Notes: generated by a model not told the origin, from the sequence alone. Counted from the stretch's first letter, positions 16,701 to 25,981 are shown. The stretch: DNA of 64,000 nt from Enterococcus mundtii (GCF_013394305.1 NZ_AP019810.1:1178001-1242000), one strand, 5' to 3'. Made by a program: numbers and translations.

Positions 16701-16930
16701 AGTTCTACTGCAACAGTGTGCTTGCAATAATGATGTTCTTCCCAGTATGGGCATTGACAGTAGTCGATTTCTTTTGCTGTACCATCTAAATCAACTAAAT
16801 ACAGCTCGCTACCTAAAACCTCTGCATGCCACACATTATCTTCTTGATCTGGGACAACCGATAACACACGGTCTTCTTGCAAATATTGACGCCCTCTTGC
16901 AATGACTTTTTCCGGAATACTCCATTTCAT
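13736..16930 (-). CDS. SNF2-family DEAD/DEAH-like helicase with SWIM zinc finger
   Basis: This 1064-aa protein is a bacterial SNF2 helicase/translocase. The N-terminus holds a SWIM zinc finger (CQCPYWEEHHYCKHTVA near residue 60), followed by a long bacterial-SNF2-specific region and the SNF2 ATPase core from about 620: motif I ADEMGLGKTLQT, motif II DEAQ, and the C-terminal helicase motif AGRAHRIGQ. Such proteins move along DNA to remodel protein-DNA complexes, but the bacterial role is poorly defined. The ATG at 16930 with GGGAG upstream is preferred over a TTG at 16939. It lies 18 bases downstream of sbcC and is probably in the sbcDC operon, which points to a repair role. Confidence 0.92.
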   Translation of the reverse strand: MKWSIPEKVIARGRQYLQEDRVLSVVPDQEDNVWHAEVLGSELYLVDLDGTAKEIDYCQCPYWEEHHYCKHTVAVELYLRSKQLSRIMQKDQKMIEPTKKTSEGELLTKGFARLKGKTSTKSLQPLVIDYHVEQIETNQYHPELSILAVYLRVGFLETPKKTYIVKNIYEFLQAYTEEENYTVNKQYQFRLEHRVFQQEDQQLMELFAGIAQTQTLLGANGVLVKGKLDKRYLLLPIDQSKSLLERMNQSTRLKLQINDQTYHGIQFSDDTKPLSFQVKKRETQYQLTAVSDFDLFLSHYQWGIRQGTIYHLTKQQQTIYLTWKQLMKRFEEPEVAFHKKELSSLFKEILPLLDQIGTVAIDDEVTAEVADIPVEFVFVFKKMKGQIQARIDFVYGDVVFSTDERHETLAEQTTEILRDTAQEQRVLDLFRMYRYRKNKTGYERPLPEGEALYQFFRTELAVFRQFGEVRIGKKLRELYLDAQKHQPQIEVEETGSWLDIRFDVTGINEHEIDNVLQSLLRNDSFYTLESGQVLSFDSEEFQQTSKILQQFRDTIRSDDGVIQVPKNQGLMIKEQFTGSNASFGDSFQQMTQDLIDPTNYKATLPKNLQAELRDYQKQGFQWLKMLGHYQFGGILADEMGLGKTLQTIAFLLSEKEEKGALDALIVAPASLIYNWQAEVKKFAPSLSVQVINGNKKERETLLAEKVDIRVTSYASLRQDLSEYQSSTINYLVLDEAQMVKNSSTKTAQALRELHIPQRFALSGTPIENSLEELWSLFATIMPGFFPNRTRFRELTTDEIAQMIRPFVLRRDKQTVLKDLPEKTEMNLYSALTEEQKTVYLAYLRQMREEVSAMDSESFKKNRIGILAGLTRLRQICCDPRLFVEDYQGGSGKLEQVKDLLLAAKENNRRVLLFSQFTGMLTILQEELAELGLSTFYLRGSTKAQDRLTMVDAFNAGEKDVFLISLKAGGTGLNLTGADTVILYDLWWNPAIEEQAAGRAHRIGQKNVVEVWRMIAEGTIEERMDSLQQEKRELFQKVIQGNEEQLTKLTEDDIRLILSIGENDE

Positions 16931-16948
16931 TGTTATCAATCTCCCTTC

Positions 16949-19900
16949 TTAACCAAAATGGTAGTGTATTTCACTCTGTCCACTACCTTTTGTATCAATT
17001 CGTATTTGTTGCAAGACACGTTCTTTCAACTCACGTACATGGCTGATGATCCCGATCATCCTGCCTTCGCTTTCAACTGTTTCTAATGCTTCCATCGCCA
17101 TTTCCAAGGCTTCTTCATCCAGTGAACCAAACCCTTCGTCAATAAACAATGCTTCGATCGTGATTCCACCAGCTTGCGCTTGAATCACTTCTGCCAAGGC
17201 TAAAGCTAATGATAATGCAGCAATAAAGCTTTCGCCTCCGGATAAAGTATGCGATCCTCTGGTCGTTCCTGCTTCATCATCGTACACGTTGATCTCCAGG
17301 CCAGTCTTTCCGCGGTAGCTACCAACTTCTTCATCTAATTCAAACTGATAGCGGCTTTTTGTCAATCGTATCAGATGTTCATTAGCGACTTGCAAGACTT
17401 CTTGTAAATAAACTTGCAAGACATAACGTTCAATACTTGTTTTTTTAGGATTTTCGCCATTCATTGTCTGTGATAATTGTTGCAACTGGATCAATTCATC
17501 TAGTTGTTCCTGACTATTTTGATAACTTGTAGTAAATTCCATGATCACTTTCTGATTGGTTTTATACTCTTGTTGTAAGTGATAGATCAATTGTTGTTGC
17601 TCTTCAATGTGTTGTTTGATTTTTTCGATTCGTTCACTCAACACTGTCAAATCTTGGGATTTTTCATCATAAGTGACATGTGCCAATTGTTCTAAGCGAG
17701 TGGAAAGAACCAACTGTTTCGTTTGATAATCCTTGATCGTTGTTTTTCTATTTTCGTATGTGACTGTTTCTTTTAACAACGCTGCTATTGCTTCTTGCGA
17801 AGAAAAATCAGTGTGTTGCTCTAAGAAACTAGAGATTTTCCGTTGTTCTTTTTCATATTGAGCAATTGTCTTTTCGATTTGTTCAGTCAACGCTTCGATT
17901 TTAGTCGTCAAAACAGCTGATTCTTGCTGGAGTTTCTCACCTTGGGCCATTTGCTCTTCCAATTCTTGCTTGCTCTTGCTCGACTGTTCGGCTAATTGAT
18001 CAGCTTCTTTTACTAAAGTATCAAGGTCTTCTGCTCCTAATTGTTGACTCAATCCTGCCATCTCACCTTGGAGTCGTTGGATTTTTTCATTATGGAGCAT
18101 TTGTTGAGCTTTGATCTGTTCACTTTGTTCTTTGTTGCTGGCTAGTTCTTCCATGACCCTTACTTGTGCTTCTTCTGCTTTTTTGATTTCCTTTAAACGA
18201 GCATTGAGGGTTTTCTCTATTTCCGCCAACCCTTGAACAATATCTTCTTGGACATCTATTTGGAAGGTGGCTTTTAACTCTGTGTTCAAATAAATTGCTT
18301 GTTGATCCAACTGTTGACTCATTTCCACTTGTTGCTGGCTTAAACGAGCAAGCTGTTGGTTGATTTCTTCGATTTCTGCTTCTTTTCGACCAATTTCTTG
18401 ATGCGTTTTTTCGATCGATTGTTCTGCTTGGACCATTTTTTCTTCAAGCACAGCTAAGTTTTCCTGCACTGATTCACGATTATCCGGTGTCAATGGATGC
18501 TCCGTTGCACCACATACTGGGCAAGGTTCACCAGGTATCAATAGGGTTTGTAAATAAGTAATTTGTTGCTTTGCCCAGTCGCTTTTACATTGATTGAACT
18601 CGTGTGTTTGTTGTTCAAGTAATCGTTGTTTTTCTACCAATTGCTCTGTTGTTTGTTCAAAGTACTGATGATTTTTTACTAGTTCTTTGTCAAGGTGATC
18701 AAGGTGTTGCTGTTGTTCACAGTAACGTTCCCCTTCTAAACGTAAACGTTCATAAACCAACTGTTTTTCTTGTAGTTCCCCTTGGGTTGCTAAAACGGTT
18801 TGACTCGTTTGTTGTCTTTCTTGAAGGATCAATTGCTGATCTGCCAGTTGTTGGATTTCTTGCTGTAACTCACTGACTTTTTTTTCCATTACGGAAAGTT
18901 CCGATTGTTTTTCTCTGAAAGTATCGGCCACTGGGATCAATCGTTGCTTTTCTTGGAGCGTTTGACTCATTTTTGCTATTTTTTGTTCGAGATTTTCTCG
19001 TACGTCCGCCTGTTCTTGCCATTTCTGTAAATCACTTGTCACCTTATTGCACGCAATAATTAGTTGCTGTTTCTCACTTTCCTGTGTGGTAAGTGATTCT
19101 TGATATTCTTGGCTACGTTCAAGCGGTGTGCGCAATTGCTGAGCAACTTCATAATGGGAAATCCATCTTTGGTGCTCCTCGATCACTTGTTGTTGCTCAT
19201 TGAGCACTTGTTGTTCTGCTAATAATTGTTGCTTTTCTTCATAAGCAGATTTTTGATTTTTCCCGTGGTAGTAATCCGTCTCGCTGATTTTTTGTTCTTC
19301 TTTCAGTTGCTCTAATACTTCTTGCTCTGAGGCGAGCCTTGTTGAAACTTGATCTTGATACTCTTTCCACTCATTGATCACTGTCTCAAAAGATTGTAGA
19401 CCAGCCGGTTGCTTCTCCTCATAGGAACTAAATTGCCTTTGCAATAAGACTAATTCTTGCTCTAAATGATCCAGTTCTTTTTGCTTGTTCTTGGCTTTTT
19501 CTTTCAATTGTTCGGTGAATCGTTGAAAGAATTGTGTGCCGAATAAGTTACGTAAAACTGTTTCTTTTTCACTACTAGAGGAAATCAAGAAATTCCGAAA
19601 TTCTCCTTGCGGCAGTAAGACGATCTGTGAAAATTGTTTCGCATCTAAATTCAATAGTTCTTTGATTTCTTGATCGACTTCACTACGTTTTGTTAATTGT
19701 CGAATTTCTTTTCCTTTTTCATCAAAGATCGTTAAACTGACTTTTGCCGCCTGTTTTCTCATGCCCTCACCCTTGCGTTTAGCTAACAATTGTTCAGGCT
19801 TACGTTCGACTTCATAACGCAACTGTTGATGTTCAAACGAAAAAAAGACACTCGTTTCGTCTTCTGGTGTCGCAAATAATGACCGCATCTCTTTGCCAGA

Positions 19901-20080
19901 CCGCAACCTTCCAGATGTTTCTCCAAAAAGCGCATAAGTCATGCCATCAAAAATCGTTGTTTTGCCAGCCCCTGTTTTTCCTGTAATCAAAAACAAGGCC
20001 GCTTGGGTCAATTTTGAGAAATCAATCGTTTCATCAATAAATGGGCCAAAATTTTTCAATCGTAACGTCTGTGGTTTCAT
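16949..20080 (-). CDS. sbcC: Exonuclease subunit SbcC (Rad50-like ATPase)
   Basis: This 1043-aa SMC/Rad50-type ATPase forms with SbcD a nuclease that opens hairpins and processes blocked DNA ends. Walker A (GKTGAGKTT) is at residues 34-42, two long glutamine-rich coiled-coil arms flank a zinc hook (CPVCG) near residue 530, and the signature LSGGES and Walker B LFIDEGFGSLD lie in the last 120 residues. Length is usual. The start follows the sbcD stop by 6 bases, so the two are translationally coupled, and the SNF2 helicase follows. Confidence 0.96.
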   Translation of the reverse strand: MKPQTLRLKNFGPFIDETIDFSKLTQAALFLITGKTGAGKTTIFDGMTYALFGETSGRLRSGKEMRSLFATPEDETSVFFSFEHQQLRYEVERKPEQLLAKRKGEGMRKQAAKVSLTIFDEKGKEIRQLTKRSEVDQEIKELLNLDAKQFSQIVLLPQGEFRNFLISSSSEKETVLRNLFGTQFFQRFTEQLKEKAKNKQKELDHLEQELVLLQRQFSSYEEKQPAGLQSFETVINEWKEYQDQVSTRLASEQEVLEQLKEEQKISETDYYHGKNQKSAYEEKQQLLAEQQVLNEQQQVIEEHQRWISHYEVAQQLRTPLERSQEYQESLTTQESEKQQLIIACNKVTSDLQKWQEQADVRENLEQKIAKMSQTLQEKQRLIPVADTFREKQSELSVMEKKVSELQQEIQQLADQQLILQERQQTSQTVLATQGELQEKQLVYERLRLEGERYCEQQQHLDHLDKELVKNHQYFEQTTEQLVEKQRLLEQQTHEFNQCKSDWAKQQITYLQTLLIPGEPCPVCGATEHPLTPDNRESVQENLAVLEEKMVQAEQSIEKTHQEIGRKEAEIEEINQQLARLSQQQVEMSQQLDQQAIYLNTELKATFQIDVQEDIVQGLAEIEKTLNARLKEIKKAEEAQVRVMEELASNKEQSEQIKAQQMLHNEKIQRLQGEMAGLSQQLGAEDLDTLVKEADQLAEQSSKSKQELEEQMAQGEKLQQESAVLTTKIEALTEQIEKTIAQYEKEQRKISSFLEQHTDFSSQEAIAALLKETVTYENRKTTIKDYQTKQLVLSTRLEQLAHVTYDEKSQDLTVLSERIEKIKQHIEEQQQLIYHLQQEYKTNQKVIMEFTTSYQNSQEQLDELIQLQQLSQTMNGENPKKTSIERYVLQVYLQEVLQVANEHLIRLTKSRYQFELDEEVGSYRGKTGLEINVYDDEAGTTRGSHTLSGGESFIAALSLALALAEVIQAQAGGITIEALFIDEGFGSLDEEALEMAMEALETVESEGRMIGIISHVRELKERVLQQIRIDTKGSGQSEIHYHFG

Positions 20081-20086
20081 ACTTGA

Positions 20087-21205
20087 TCATTCCGTTTCTG
20101 TGAGTTCTTGCAACGTTTCTTCTAACCAGCTCATTTGTTGTTCTGTCATCGGTTCATCCACCATTTCGGTAAAGAATGTTTCCGCGAGTTTCTTTGGTTG
20201 CTTGATTTCAAGTGTCTGTCGTTTGCTTGTGGAACGATGCCGTCCATTGACACGTTCGACACCAAGTATTCGAGGATAGATTGCTCGTAGTTGGTTCATC
20301 ATGTTAGGAATAACTGCGCGATCTTTTAAATAAATCTGCAAATAATTTTCTCGGTTGATCGTATGGTAAAAACTTGGGTCTAATAATTCTTTAAAACTAG
20401 CAGTTACTTCAGCGATATCATACAAAGGTGTGATTTCTTGAAAATCCAACACCAAGGTGTCAGTTAGATCAACGATCCAAACACCTTTTTTCTGATTGAT
20501 CTCTGAAAGTGAGAATTTAAGTGGCGAACCACTGTATCTAGCATTTTCTTGTTGCAAGGCTGCTTGATTATGAAGATGTCCTAAAGCGACATAATCAAAT
20601 GGCTCCAATAAACTACCTGGAATCGCATCTAGTCCGCCCACTTCGATTTTTGTTTCTGAATCTGATTTCTTACTACCCGTCACAAAAAAGTGGCTGACCA
20701 GCACCTGTTTTTTTTCAGGATCAAAAGCGAGTTGCATCTGGTCAACTACTTTTTCCATTGCTTGTTGGACCGTGCGGATCGTATCATCTTCAAAATAACT
20801 TCTAGCAGAGATTGGTTCAAAATAAGGCAATAAGAAAAATTGAGTATTTTGATAGTCGATAGGTTGGAAAGCTTCAGCAAATCGGGTGTGTAAAAAGAAT
20901 TTTGTTTGGCTGAACCATTCAGTTCCAGCAGATAATCGAACACTGCTATCATGGTTTCCTGAGATAGCGAAAATCGGGAATTTTTCGTTCAGGTTCCAGT
21001 CGATCATCAATCGATTGAACATCTCTACGGCTTCTACGGCCGGAATACTTCGATCATAGAGATCACCTGCAATAACGATCGCATCCACTTTTTCCTTTTT
21101 CGCAATCGTTAAAATCTCAGATAGTACATGTTCTTGCTCTTTAAGTAAATCGTAGCCCTGCAATTTTTTCCCTATATGCCAATCAGCTGTATGTAAAAAA
21201 CGCAT
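20087..21205 (-). CDS. sbcD: Exonuclease subunit SbcD (Mre11-like nuclease)
   Basis: This 372-aa metallophosphoesterase is the nuclease partner of SbcC. The metal-binding motifs are in order: HTADWHIG at 5-12, AGDLYDR near 48, SGNHDS near 85, and the C-terminal LVSHFFV and ALGHLHNQ. It begins the sbcD-sbcC-SNF2 operon on the minus strand. AGGTGATG lies before the ATG at 21205. Confidence 0.96.
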   Translation of the reverse strand: MRFLHTADWHIGKKLQGYDLLKEQEHVLSEILTIAKKEKVDAIVIAGDLYDRSIPAVEAVEMFNRLMIDWNLNEKFPIFAISGNHDSSVRLSAGTEWFSQTKFFLHTRFAEAFQPIDYQNTQFFLLPYFEPISARSYFEDDTIRTVQQAMEKVVDQMQLAFDPEKKQVLVSHFFVTGSKKSDSETKIEVGGLDAIPGSLLEPFDYVALGHLHNQAALQQENARYSGSPLKFSLSEINQKKGVWIVDLTDTLVLDFQEITPLYDIAEVTASFKELLDPSFYHTINRENYLQIYLKDRAVIPNMMNQLRAIYPRILGVERVNGRHRSTSKRQTLEIKQPKKLAETFFTEMVDEPMTEQQMSWLEETLQELTETE

Positions 21206-21300
21206 CTCATCACCTCAAAAAAATATCCTTCTTACTATTATAACACTTCCATCAAGGACATGACAGCTAGAATCAATTACAAAAAGGGGATTTTATAACA

Positions 21301-21351
21301 AAAAAAGCGATAAAGAAGCGGTGTCTTAGACAATCCGTTTCTTTTATCGCT
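21301..21351 (-). terminator. Terminator after plsC
   Basis: A long stem of about 16 bp (from 21306 to 21351, outer AGCGATAAA/TTTATCGCT) runs on the minus strand into seven T. It separates plsC from sbcD. Confidence 0.88.
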
Positions 21352-21368
21352 CATCGAATAAAGAACAA

Positions 21369-22004
21369 TTATTCTGTTTCATTCTTTTTTATGATCTCAT
21401 ATTTAAAATCAGGATTTACTTCCTTGTCTAGTTTATCAAATGCGGCTTGTGTGCGTCGCTCGATTTCTGCCATTCCTTCCTTGTCAGTTTTTTTGATATC
21501 TGACAAGTCGATCGGTTCACCAAAGCGAACAATCACTCGTTTGCGTTTGAATAGATCACCTAACGTGAGAGGTCCTTGATACACAGCTGGAACGATTTTT
21601 ACTTTGGCCATTTTGGCAATTAACGCCATTCCACCTTTCAACTCAGTCGCATGTCTTGTCCCACTTGGAAACATGATCAATCCTAGATCGGTTGATTTTA
21701 GAATCTTGACAGGTGTCTTGATCACACTTGGTCCCGGATTGTCTCTTTTGACTGGAAAAGCATTCGAGCGTGTTAAGATAAATCGTAAAACAGGGTTTTT
21801 GAACAATTCTTCTTTCGCCATAAAACTAAACGATTTAGGTGATGCAGCAACAGCGAGATACAACGGGTCCCACCAAGTGCGGTGTGGTGCAACAAGTATG
21901 TAATTCTCGTCTTTTGGTAAGACTTCTTTATTTTCATAACGGGCATTGCCATTGATGACAGCTAAAATCACTTTAACGAGCCCGCGCATAAATCGATAGA
22001 ACAT
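21369..22004 (-). CDS. plsC: 1-acyl-sn-glycerol-3-phosphate acyltransferase (PlsC family)
   Basis: This 211-aa membrane-associated enzyme should add the second acyl chain to lysophosphatidate. The catalytic box HRTWWDP (HX4D) is at residues 42-48, the glycerophosphate-binding motif FPSGTRH is near 114, and a hydrophobic N-terminal segment anchors it. A C-terminal lysine-rich tail follows. It is monocistronic and divergent from the tRNA methyltransferase at 22136. Confidence 0.9.
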   Translation of the reverse strand: MFYRFMRGLVKVILAVINGNARYENKEVLPKDENYILVAPHRTWWDPLYLAVAASPKSFSFMAKEELFKNPVLRFILTRSNAFPVKRDNPGPSVIKTPVKILKSTDLGLIMFPSGTRHATELKGGMALIAKMAKVKIVPAVYQGPLTLGDLFKRKRVIVRFGEPIDLSDIKKTDKEGMAEIERRTQAAFDKLDKEVNPDFKYEIIKKNETE

Positions 22005-22135
22005 ATCCTCTTCCTTTCTTTACTTCTCGTTCCTATAGTATGCCTAAAAAAGACCGATTTGACAAGTTCTCTTGGTTCTTTTGAACAAAAATAGTATACT
22101 ACATACGATTAGTTTTTTCATTTGGAGGGAATTAG

Positions 22136-22870
22136 ATGCTTCACGAACATGAACGTATTGACCAATTATATGCAAAAGATATTAAGATTATCCAAAGTTC
22201 CCAAGTTTTTTCCTTTTCTTTAGATGCTGTATTGCTTGCTCATTTTGCTCGTGCGCCAAAAACCGGTCAAATCGTTGACCTTTGTTCAGGGAATGGTGCT
22301 GTCGGACTATTTTTAAGCAAACAAACACAGGCAAAGATCGATGCAATCGAACTACAGCCACGCTTAGCTGACATGGCTCGACGGAGCATTTCCTTGAATC
22401 ATTTAGAACAACAAATGACCGTGCATACGATTGACTTAAAAGAAAGTTTATCGGTTGTCAGACACAACTCTTGTGACTTAGTCGTCTGTAACCCCCCTTA
22501 CTTTAAAGGCTTACCTACAAACAAAAAAAATCCAAATGAGCATCTAGCAATTGCCCGACATGAGATCCATACAACGTTGGAAGAAGTGATCCAAATCTCC
22601 GGCAAGTTATTAAAAACAAATGGTCGCTTAGCTCTTGTACATCGCCCAGAACGTTTCTTAGAGATTTTGACCCTTATGCAAACCTATCAGATTGCACCGA
22701 AACGTGTTCAGTTTGTTTATCCTAAAGTAGGCAAAGAAGCAAATATTTTATTGATTGAAGGAATCAAGCAAGGAAAAGCCGATGGTTTCAAAGTGTCTCC
22801 ACCTTTGTTCACCTACGATACGCAAGGTGAGTATACCCCTGAACTCCGTGAGATGCTTTATGGAGAATAA
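22136..22870 (+). CDS. tRNA1(Val) adenine-37 N6-methyltransferase-like protein (TrmN6/YabB)
   Basis: This 244-aa SAM-dependent methyltransferase has motif I VDLCSGNGAVGLF near residue 45 and the catalytic NPPY motif (VVCNPPYFKG near 120), which marks amino-group methylation of adenine. The YabB/TrmN6 family modifies A37 of tRNA1(Val). GGAGGG precedes the ATG at 22136. It overlaps the following GIY-YIG gene by 11 bp, an arrangement conserved in Firmicutes (yabB-yazA), so the two are co-translated. Confidence 0.88.
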   Translation: MLHEHERIDQLYAKDIKIIQSSQVFSFSLDAVLLAHFARAPKTGQIVDLCSGNGAVGLFLSKQTQAKIDAIELQPRLADMARRSISLNHLEQQMTVHTIDLKESLSVVRHNSCDLVVCNPPYFKGLPTNKKNPNEHLAIARHEIHTTLEEVIQISGKLLKTNGRLALVHRPERFLEILTLMQTYQIAPKRVQFVYPKVGKEANILLIEGIKQGKADGFKVSPPLFTYDTQGEYTPELREMLYGE

Positions 22871-23147
22871 CCATTACTTTTATGTGTTGCACTGCCAAGA
22901 TAATACGTTCTATGGAGGATATACCACCGATTTGGCTCGTCGTTTACAAGAACATAATAATGGCACAGGTGCGAAATACACACGTTTGCAAAAAAGACGT
23001 CCTGTAAAAATGATCCATGCAGAAGGATACGCTACAAGAAGTGAAGCCACAAAAGCCGAAGCCGCGTTCAAAAAACAAACACGTCGGCAAAAAGAAACCT
23101 ATTTGAAGACACACCCTTCTCTTTCTTTACCTGATCAAACGGAGTAA
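22860..23147 (+). CDS. GIY-YIG nuclease-fold protein (YazA/UPF0213 type)
   Basis: This 95-aa protein is a stand-alone GIY-YIG domain: YVLHCQDNTFYGGYTTDL at residues 8-25, the conserved arginine in RRLQEHN and a glutamate further on. The first motif reads YVL...YGG, as usual for the URI/UPF0213 family. The ATG at 22860 lies inside the end of the methyltransferase gene. The function is unknown; proteins of this fold cut DNA, but this small family has not been clearly assigned. Confidence 0.85.
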   Translation: MENNHYFYVLHCQDNTFYGGYTTDLARRLQEHNNGTGAKYTRLQKRRPVKMIHAEGYATRSEATKAEAAFKKQTRRQKETYLKTHPSLSLPDQTE

Positions 23148-23168
23148 AAAAATTTTAGAGAAAAAGAA

Positions 23169-23216
23169 TGCCTCAACGAAAGATCGGAGAACGATTTTCG
23201 TTGAGGCACTTTTTTA
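23169..23216 (+). terminator. Terminator after the methyltransferase/GIY-YIG operon
   Basis: TGCCTCAACGAAA (23169-23181) pairs with TTTCGTTGAGGCA (23196-23208), followed by a T-run from 23210. It may also serve the OatA-like gene from the other side. Confidence 0.92.
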
Positions 23217-23268
23217 TAAGAGTTATCCTACTGCTCAGGTCAAAACATTGCTGTCACAACCCCAGTTT

Positions 23269-25200
23269 TTATTCACTTACTTGAGTACTATCAGATAGAG
23301 TGTCGCTCGTACTAGTCGAAGCAGTCTCACTCGTTTTACTTGTCTCTGATTCTTTTGTTCCACCTAATAGTGCTTCACTGACTAGATGGATATAATTCAA
23401 CATACCATCTGGATTTGGATGGACTTGATCGTCATAGAACCATTCACTGTGACCGTTACTATAACCGTACCAATCAATCACTGTCATGTTATCATATTTC
23501 TTTTCCATTTCTGTGAGCATGGCGTTGACTTCATTTTGCCAGCGCTTCGTTGGTACGCGAACATTGACCCAGTAAACTTTGCGATCCCCGATCGCGTTCA
23601 TCAAGCTATCAAATTGCGCCTCAGAAAAAGAGCCATTTGTTCCTAACCCAATTAATACCGTATCTTTCAATAGATCCCTATTTTTCAATTCTTCGATATA
23701 AGGAAGGCTTGTGTAGAGTTGACGACCGACATCGCCATCTACGACTACTTGCGGATATAGTTCTTTTAAATCTGCCGCAGCATCTAACATGACTGAATCA
23801 CCAAATGCAGTCAGCTCTAGTTGTTGGGCTTTTTCCCCTTGCGCTTTGGTCAAATCATATTTATCCAAAATCGCTTGGTCAATAGGTGCTACATTATTGC
23901 CTTGATTATTCTGACTTTTTTCAGCTAGTTTTTTACTTTCAGCAATATTCTTTTGTAATTGCTCTTGGTCCGCTGTCACAGCATTTTTAGGTGCAGTGAC
24001 GAACCCGACTAAGGCAATCGCTACGACTAAGGTTCCAGGGACCACCCATGGCTTTTTCCAACTGAAAATAGGTTTGGTGAACCAGCCTTTGACGACGCGA
24101 AACGTTTGGCTATAATCAAAGCGTGCCAATGGACGTTCGATAAAGCGGTACGACAGTTCACTGATCAATAAAATCAATGTGATTTCAATGACCGTGTGTA
24201 ACAACACATGATCAGCGATACCTGATACTTTCGCTTCGTAAAAAATCATTACCGGAAATTGGTACAAGTAGATCCCATAACTTCGTTTACCGATCCAACT
24301 AAAGACCGGATTCGTCAACCAGCGATTCAAGCTCGCACCGGGATGCGCTGTGACTGCCACAAGAACCATACATAAAAGACTGACTAAAAAGAACCCGCCA
24401 TAATAGATAAAGCTCAAATGGTCATCTAAGAAAAAGAAAAAGAGGATCAAAATGATCAACGAACTAAAACCCGCTAAATTCAATACTTTCTTTGCTTGTT
24501 TAGGGATATTTTTCTTCAATCGCGTACTTGGCCAAACAAAAGCCAATGCACTCCCCATCCAAATCGAGAACAAGCGAGTATCTGTCCCATAATACACACG
24601 GGTAGGATCGCCATTTGGCGAGTACAACACCATCATCAAAATCGCTGAAGCAATGGCTGTGCCCATAATGACATAAAAAATATTTTTTTTCTTACGGACA
24701 AATACCATGAGTAATACAAAAATGATCGGCCAGATCAGATAGTTCTGCGCCTCTACTGCTAAGGACCAAATATGGGTAAATGGCGACTCATTTGCAAAAC
24801 GATCAAAATAGGATAATCCATTATTGATCTGCCACCAGTTATTGACATAGAATAAACTGCTGAGTACAACGCCCCGAAGATTATTCAACAATCCTCGCTG
24901 GAATAGCGTAATATATGCTGATGCAGTAATAAGCAAGAAAACGAGCCCAGGATACAGTCGTTTCATTCGCCGAACGTAAAATTGCCAAATATTGATTTTT
25001 CCATTTTGTTCCCACTCTTGTCGTAAGAGATCGGTAATAAGATAACCTGAAACGACAAAAAATATCGGAACTCCGAGGTAACCACCCTTCATACTTGTTG
25101 GCAACAAGTGGTATAAAATAACCCCGATGACCGCTAATGAACGAATCCCATCGAAGCCCGTGATATACCGGCTATTTTTTAATCTTTTTTGTTTTTCCAT
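23269..25200 (-). CDS. oatA: OatA-like peptidoglycan O-acetyltransferase (acyltransferase-3 plus SGNH domain)
   Basis: This 643-aa protein has an N-terminal acyltransferase-3 domain with about 11 membrane helices and the conserved histidine in VILYHLLP (residue 32), and a C-terminal extracellular SGNH domain from about 440 with the nucleophile serine in AFGDSVML and the Asp-His pair in YDDQVHPNPDG. OatA-type proteins carry acetyl groups across the membrane and acetylate muramic acid O-6, giving lysozyme resistance. The Ser/Thr-rich tail (last 30 residues) is low-complexity. The symbol rests on architecture; other acceptors are possible. Confidence 0.85.
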   Translation of the reverse strand: MEKQKRLKNSRYITGFDGIRSLAVIGVILYHLLPTSMKGGYLGVPIFFVVSGYLITDLLRQEWEQNGKINIWQFYVRRMKRLYPGLVFLLITASAYITLFQRGLLNNLRGVVLSSLFYVNNWWQINNGLSYFDRFANESPFTHIWSLAVEAQNYLIWPIIFVLLMVFVRKKKNIFYVIMGTAIASAILMMVLYSPNGDPTRVYYGTDTRLFSIWMGSALAFVWPSTRLKKNIPKQAKKVLNLAGFSSLIILILFFFFLDDHLSFIYYGGFFLVSLLCMVLVAVTAHPGASLNRWLTNPVFSWIGKRSYGIYLYQFPVMIFYEAKVSGIADHVLLHTVIEITLILLISELSYRFIERPLARFDYSQTFRVVKGWFTKPIFSWKKPWVVPGTLVVAIALVGFVTAPKNAVTADQEQLQKNIAESKKLAEKSQNNQGNNVAPIDQAILDKYDLTKAQGEKAQQLELTAFGDSVMLDAAADLKELYPQVVVDGDVGRQLYTSLPYIEELKNRDLLKDTVLIGLGTNGSFSEAQFDSLMNAIGDRKVYWVNVRVPTKRWQNEVNAMLTEMEKKYDNMTVIDWYGYSNGHSEWFYDDQVHPNPDGMLNYIHLVSEALLGGTKESETSKTSETASTSTSDTLSDSTQVSE

Positions 25201-25594
25201 TCAATATTCCAACTTTTCATAAACTTTTTTCATTCGTAATATACGTGCATTACCAAAAAATAGCAAGCAAAAACTTCATAAAAGTTGCCACTTTATACTA
25301 TAATCCCATAGTTCATCAAAAAAGAACACATTTTTAAGTAACTTTAACAAAATTTCAAATATAACAAGTTGGCTAATTGTTGCTTGGATAGGGTTTCATT
25401 ATTTTCTATTATTTTTCGTTGATGGGCGAGAAATAATTGAATGATATCTACTCTTAACAAGGATAAACATCTATACTCCTTGGTTGCAAGCACTCTGTCA
25501 CTCCTTTTCTATGATCACTTTAATAACTCATTCCTAATTATTACAAAAAAACATCACCTGTCCTTTAGCAGACAGATGATCGTTCTCTTTCGTA
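25201..25594. other. Intergenic region with the hicB terminator
   Basis: About 390 bp with no gene visible. The left part holds the OatA-like promoter region. At 25545-25580 a 10-bp stem, ATCACCTGTC with GACAGATGAT (one mismatch), runs on the minus strand into seven T, and is the terminator of hicAB. Confidence 0.7.
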
Positions 25595-25981
25595 TCATAT
25601 ATTTAATTTTTGAACCAAAGCTTCAGACATTGTTTTTGAAAAATTTATCCCTTCATTTGTTGCGCGCACATTTAACCAATGAGGAATTTTTATTGTCTTT
25701 TTATCTAGTTGGACATCTTTTAAGTAATCATTTAGATCCACAGAAATCAAAGTAGCAAATTCACGCTCAGAATCAATCGAAAGATCATTGATATTAGTTG
25801 GCTTTGGCAAAGGTTTATTATTCTCAACTAAATCACCGAGCATGATCCCTAAAGCATCCGATGCAACTTCTAACCCCTCGATAATATCTTTTGATTGTGT
25901 CACTGCTCCTTCGATATCAGGAAAATAAATTCCATATCCAACAGGATCCTTTTCAAAAATAGCTGGATAAACTTTTTTCAT
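25595..25981 (-). CDS. hicB: HicB-family antitoxin
   Basis: This 128-aa protein has the HicB N-terminal RNase-H-like fold without its own activity (KKVYPAIFEKDPVGYGIYFPD, with GYGIYFPDIEGAVTQ) and a C-terminal helical DNA-binding part (IPHWLNVRATNEGINFSKTM resembles a ribbon-helix-helix). It should neutralise HicA and repress the operon. It lies downstream of hicA with a 34-bp gap, the usual toxin-first order. Confidence 0.9.
   Translation of the reverse strand: MKKVYPAIFEKDPVGYGIYFPDIEGAVTQSKDIIEGLEVASDALGIMLGDLVENNKPLPKPTNINDLSIDSEREFATLISVDLNDYLKDVQLDKKTIKIPHWLNVRATNEGINFSKTMSEALVQKLNI

Noticed and set aside
18604-18876. Plus-strand frame inside sbcC
   Set aside because: Antisense shadow of the coiled-coil codons of sbcC, without start signals.
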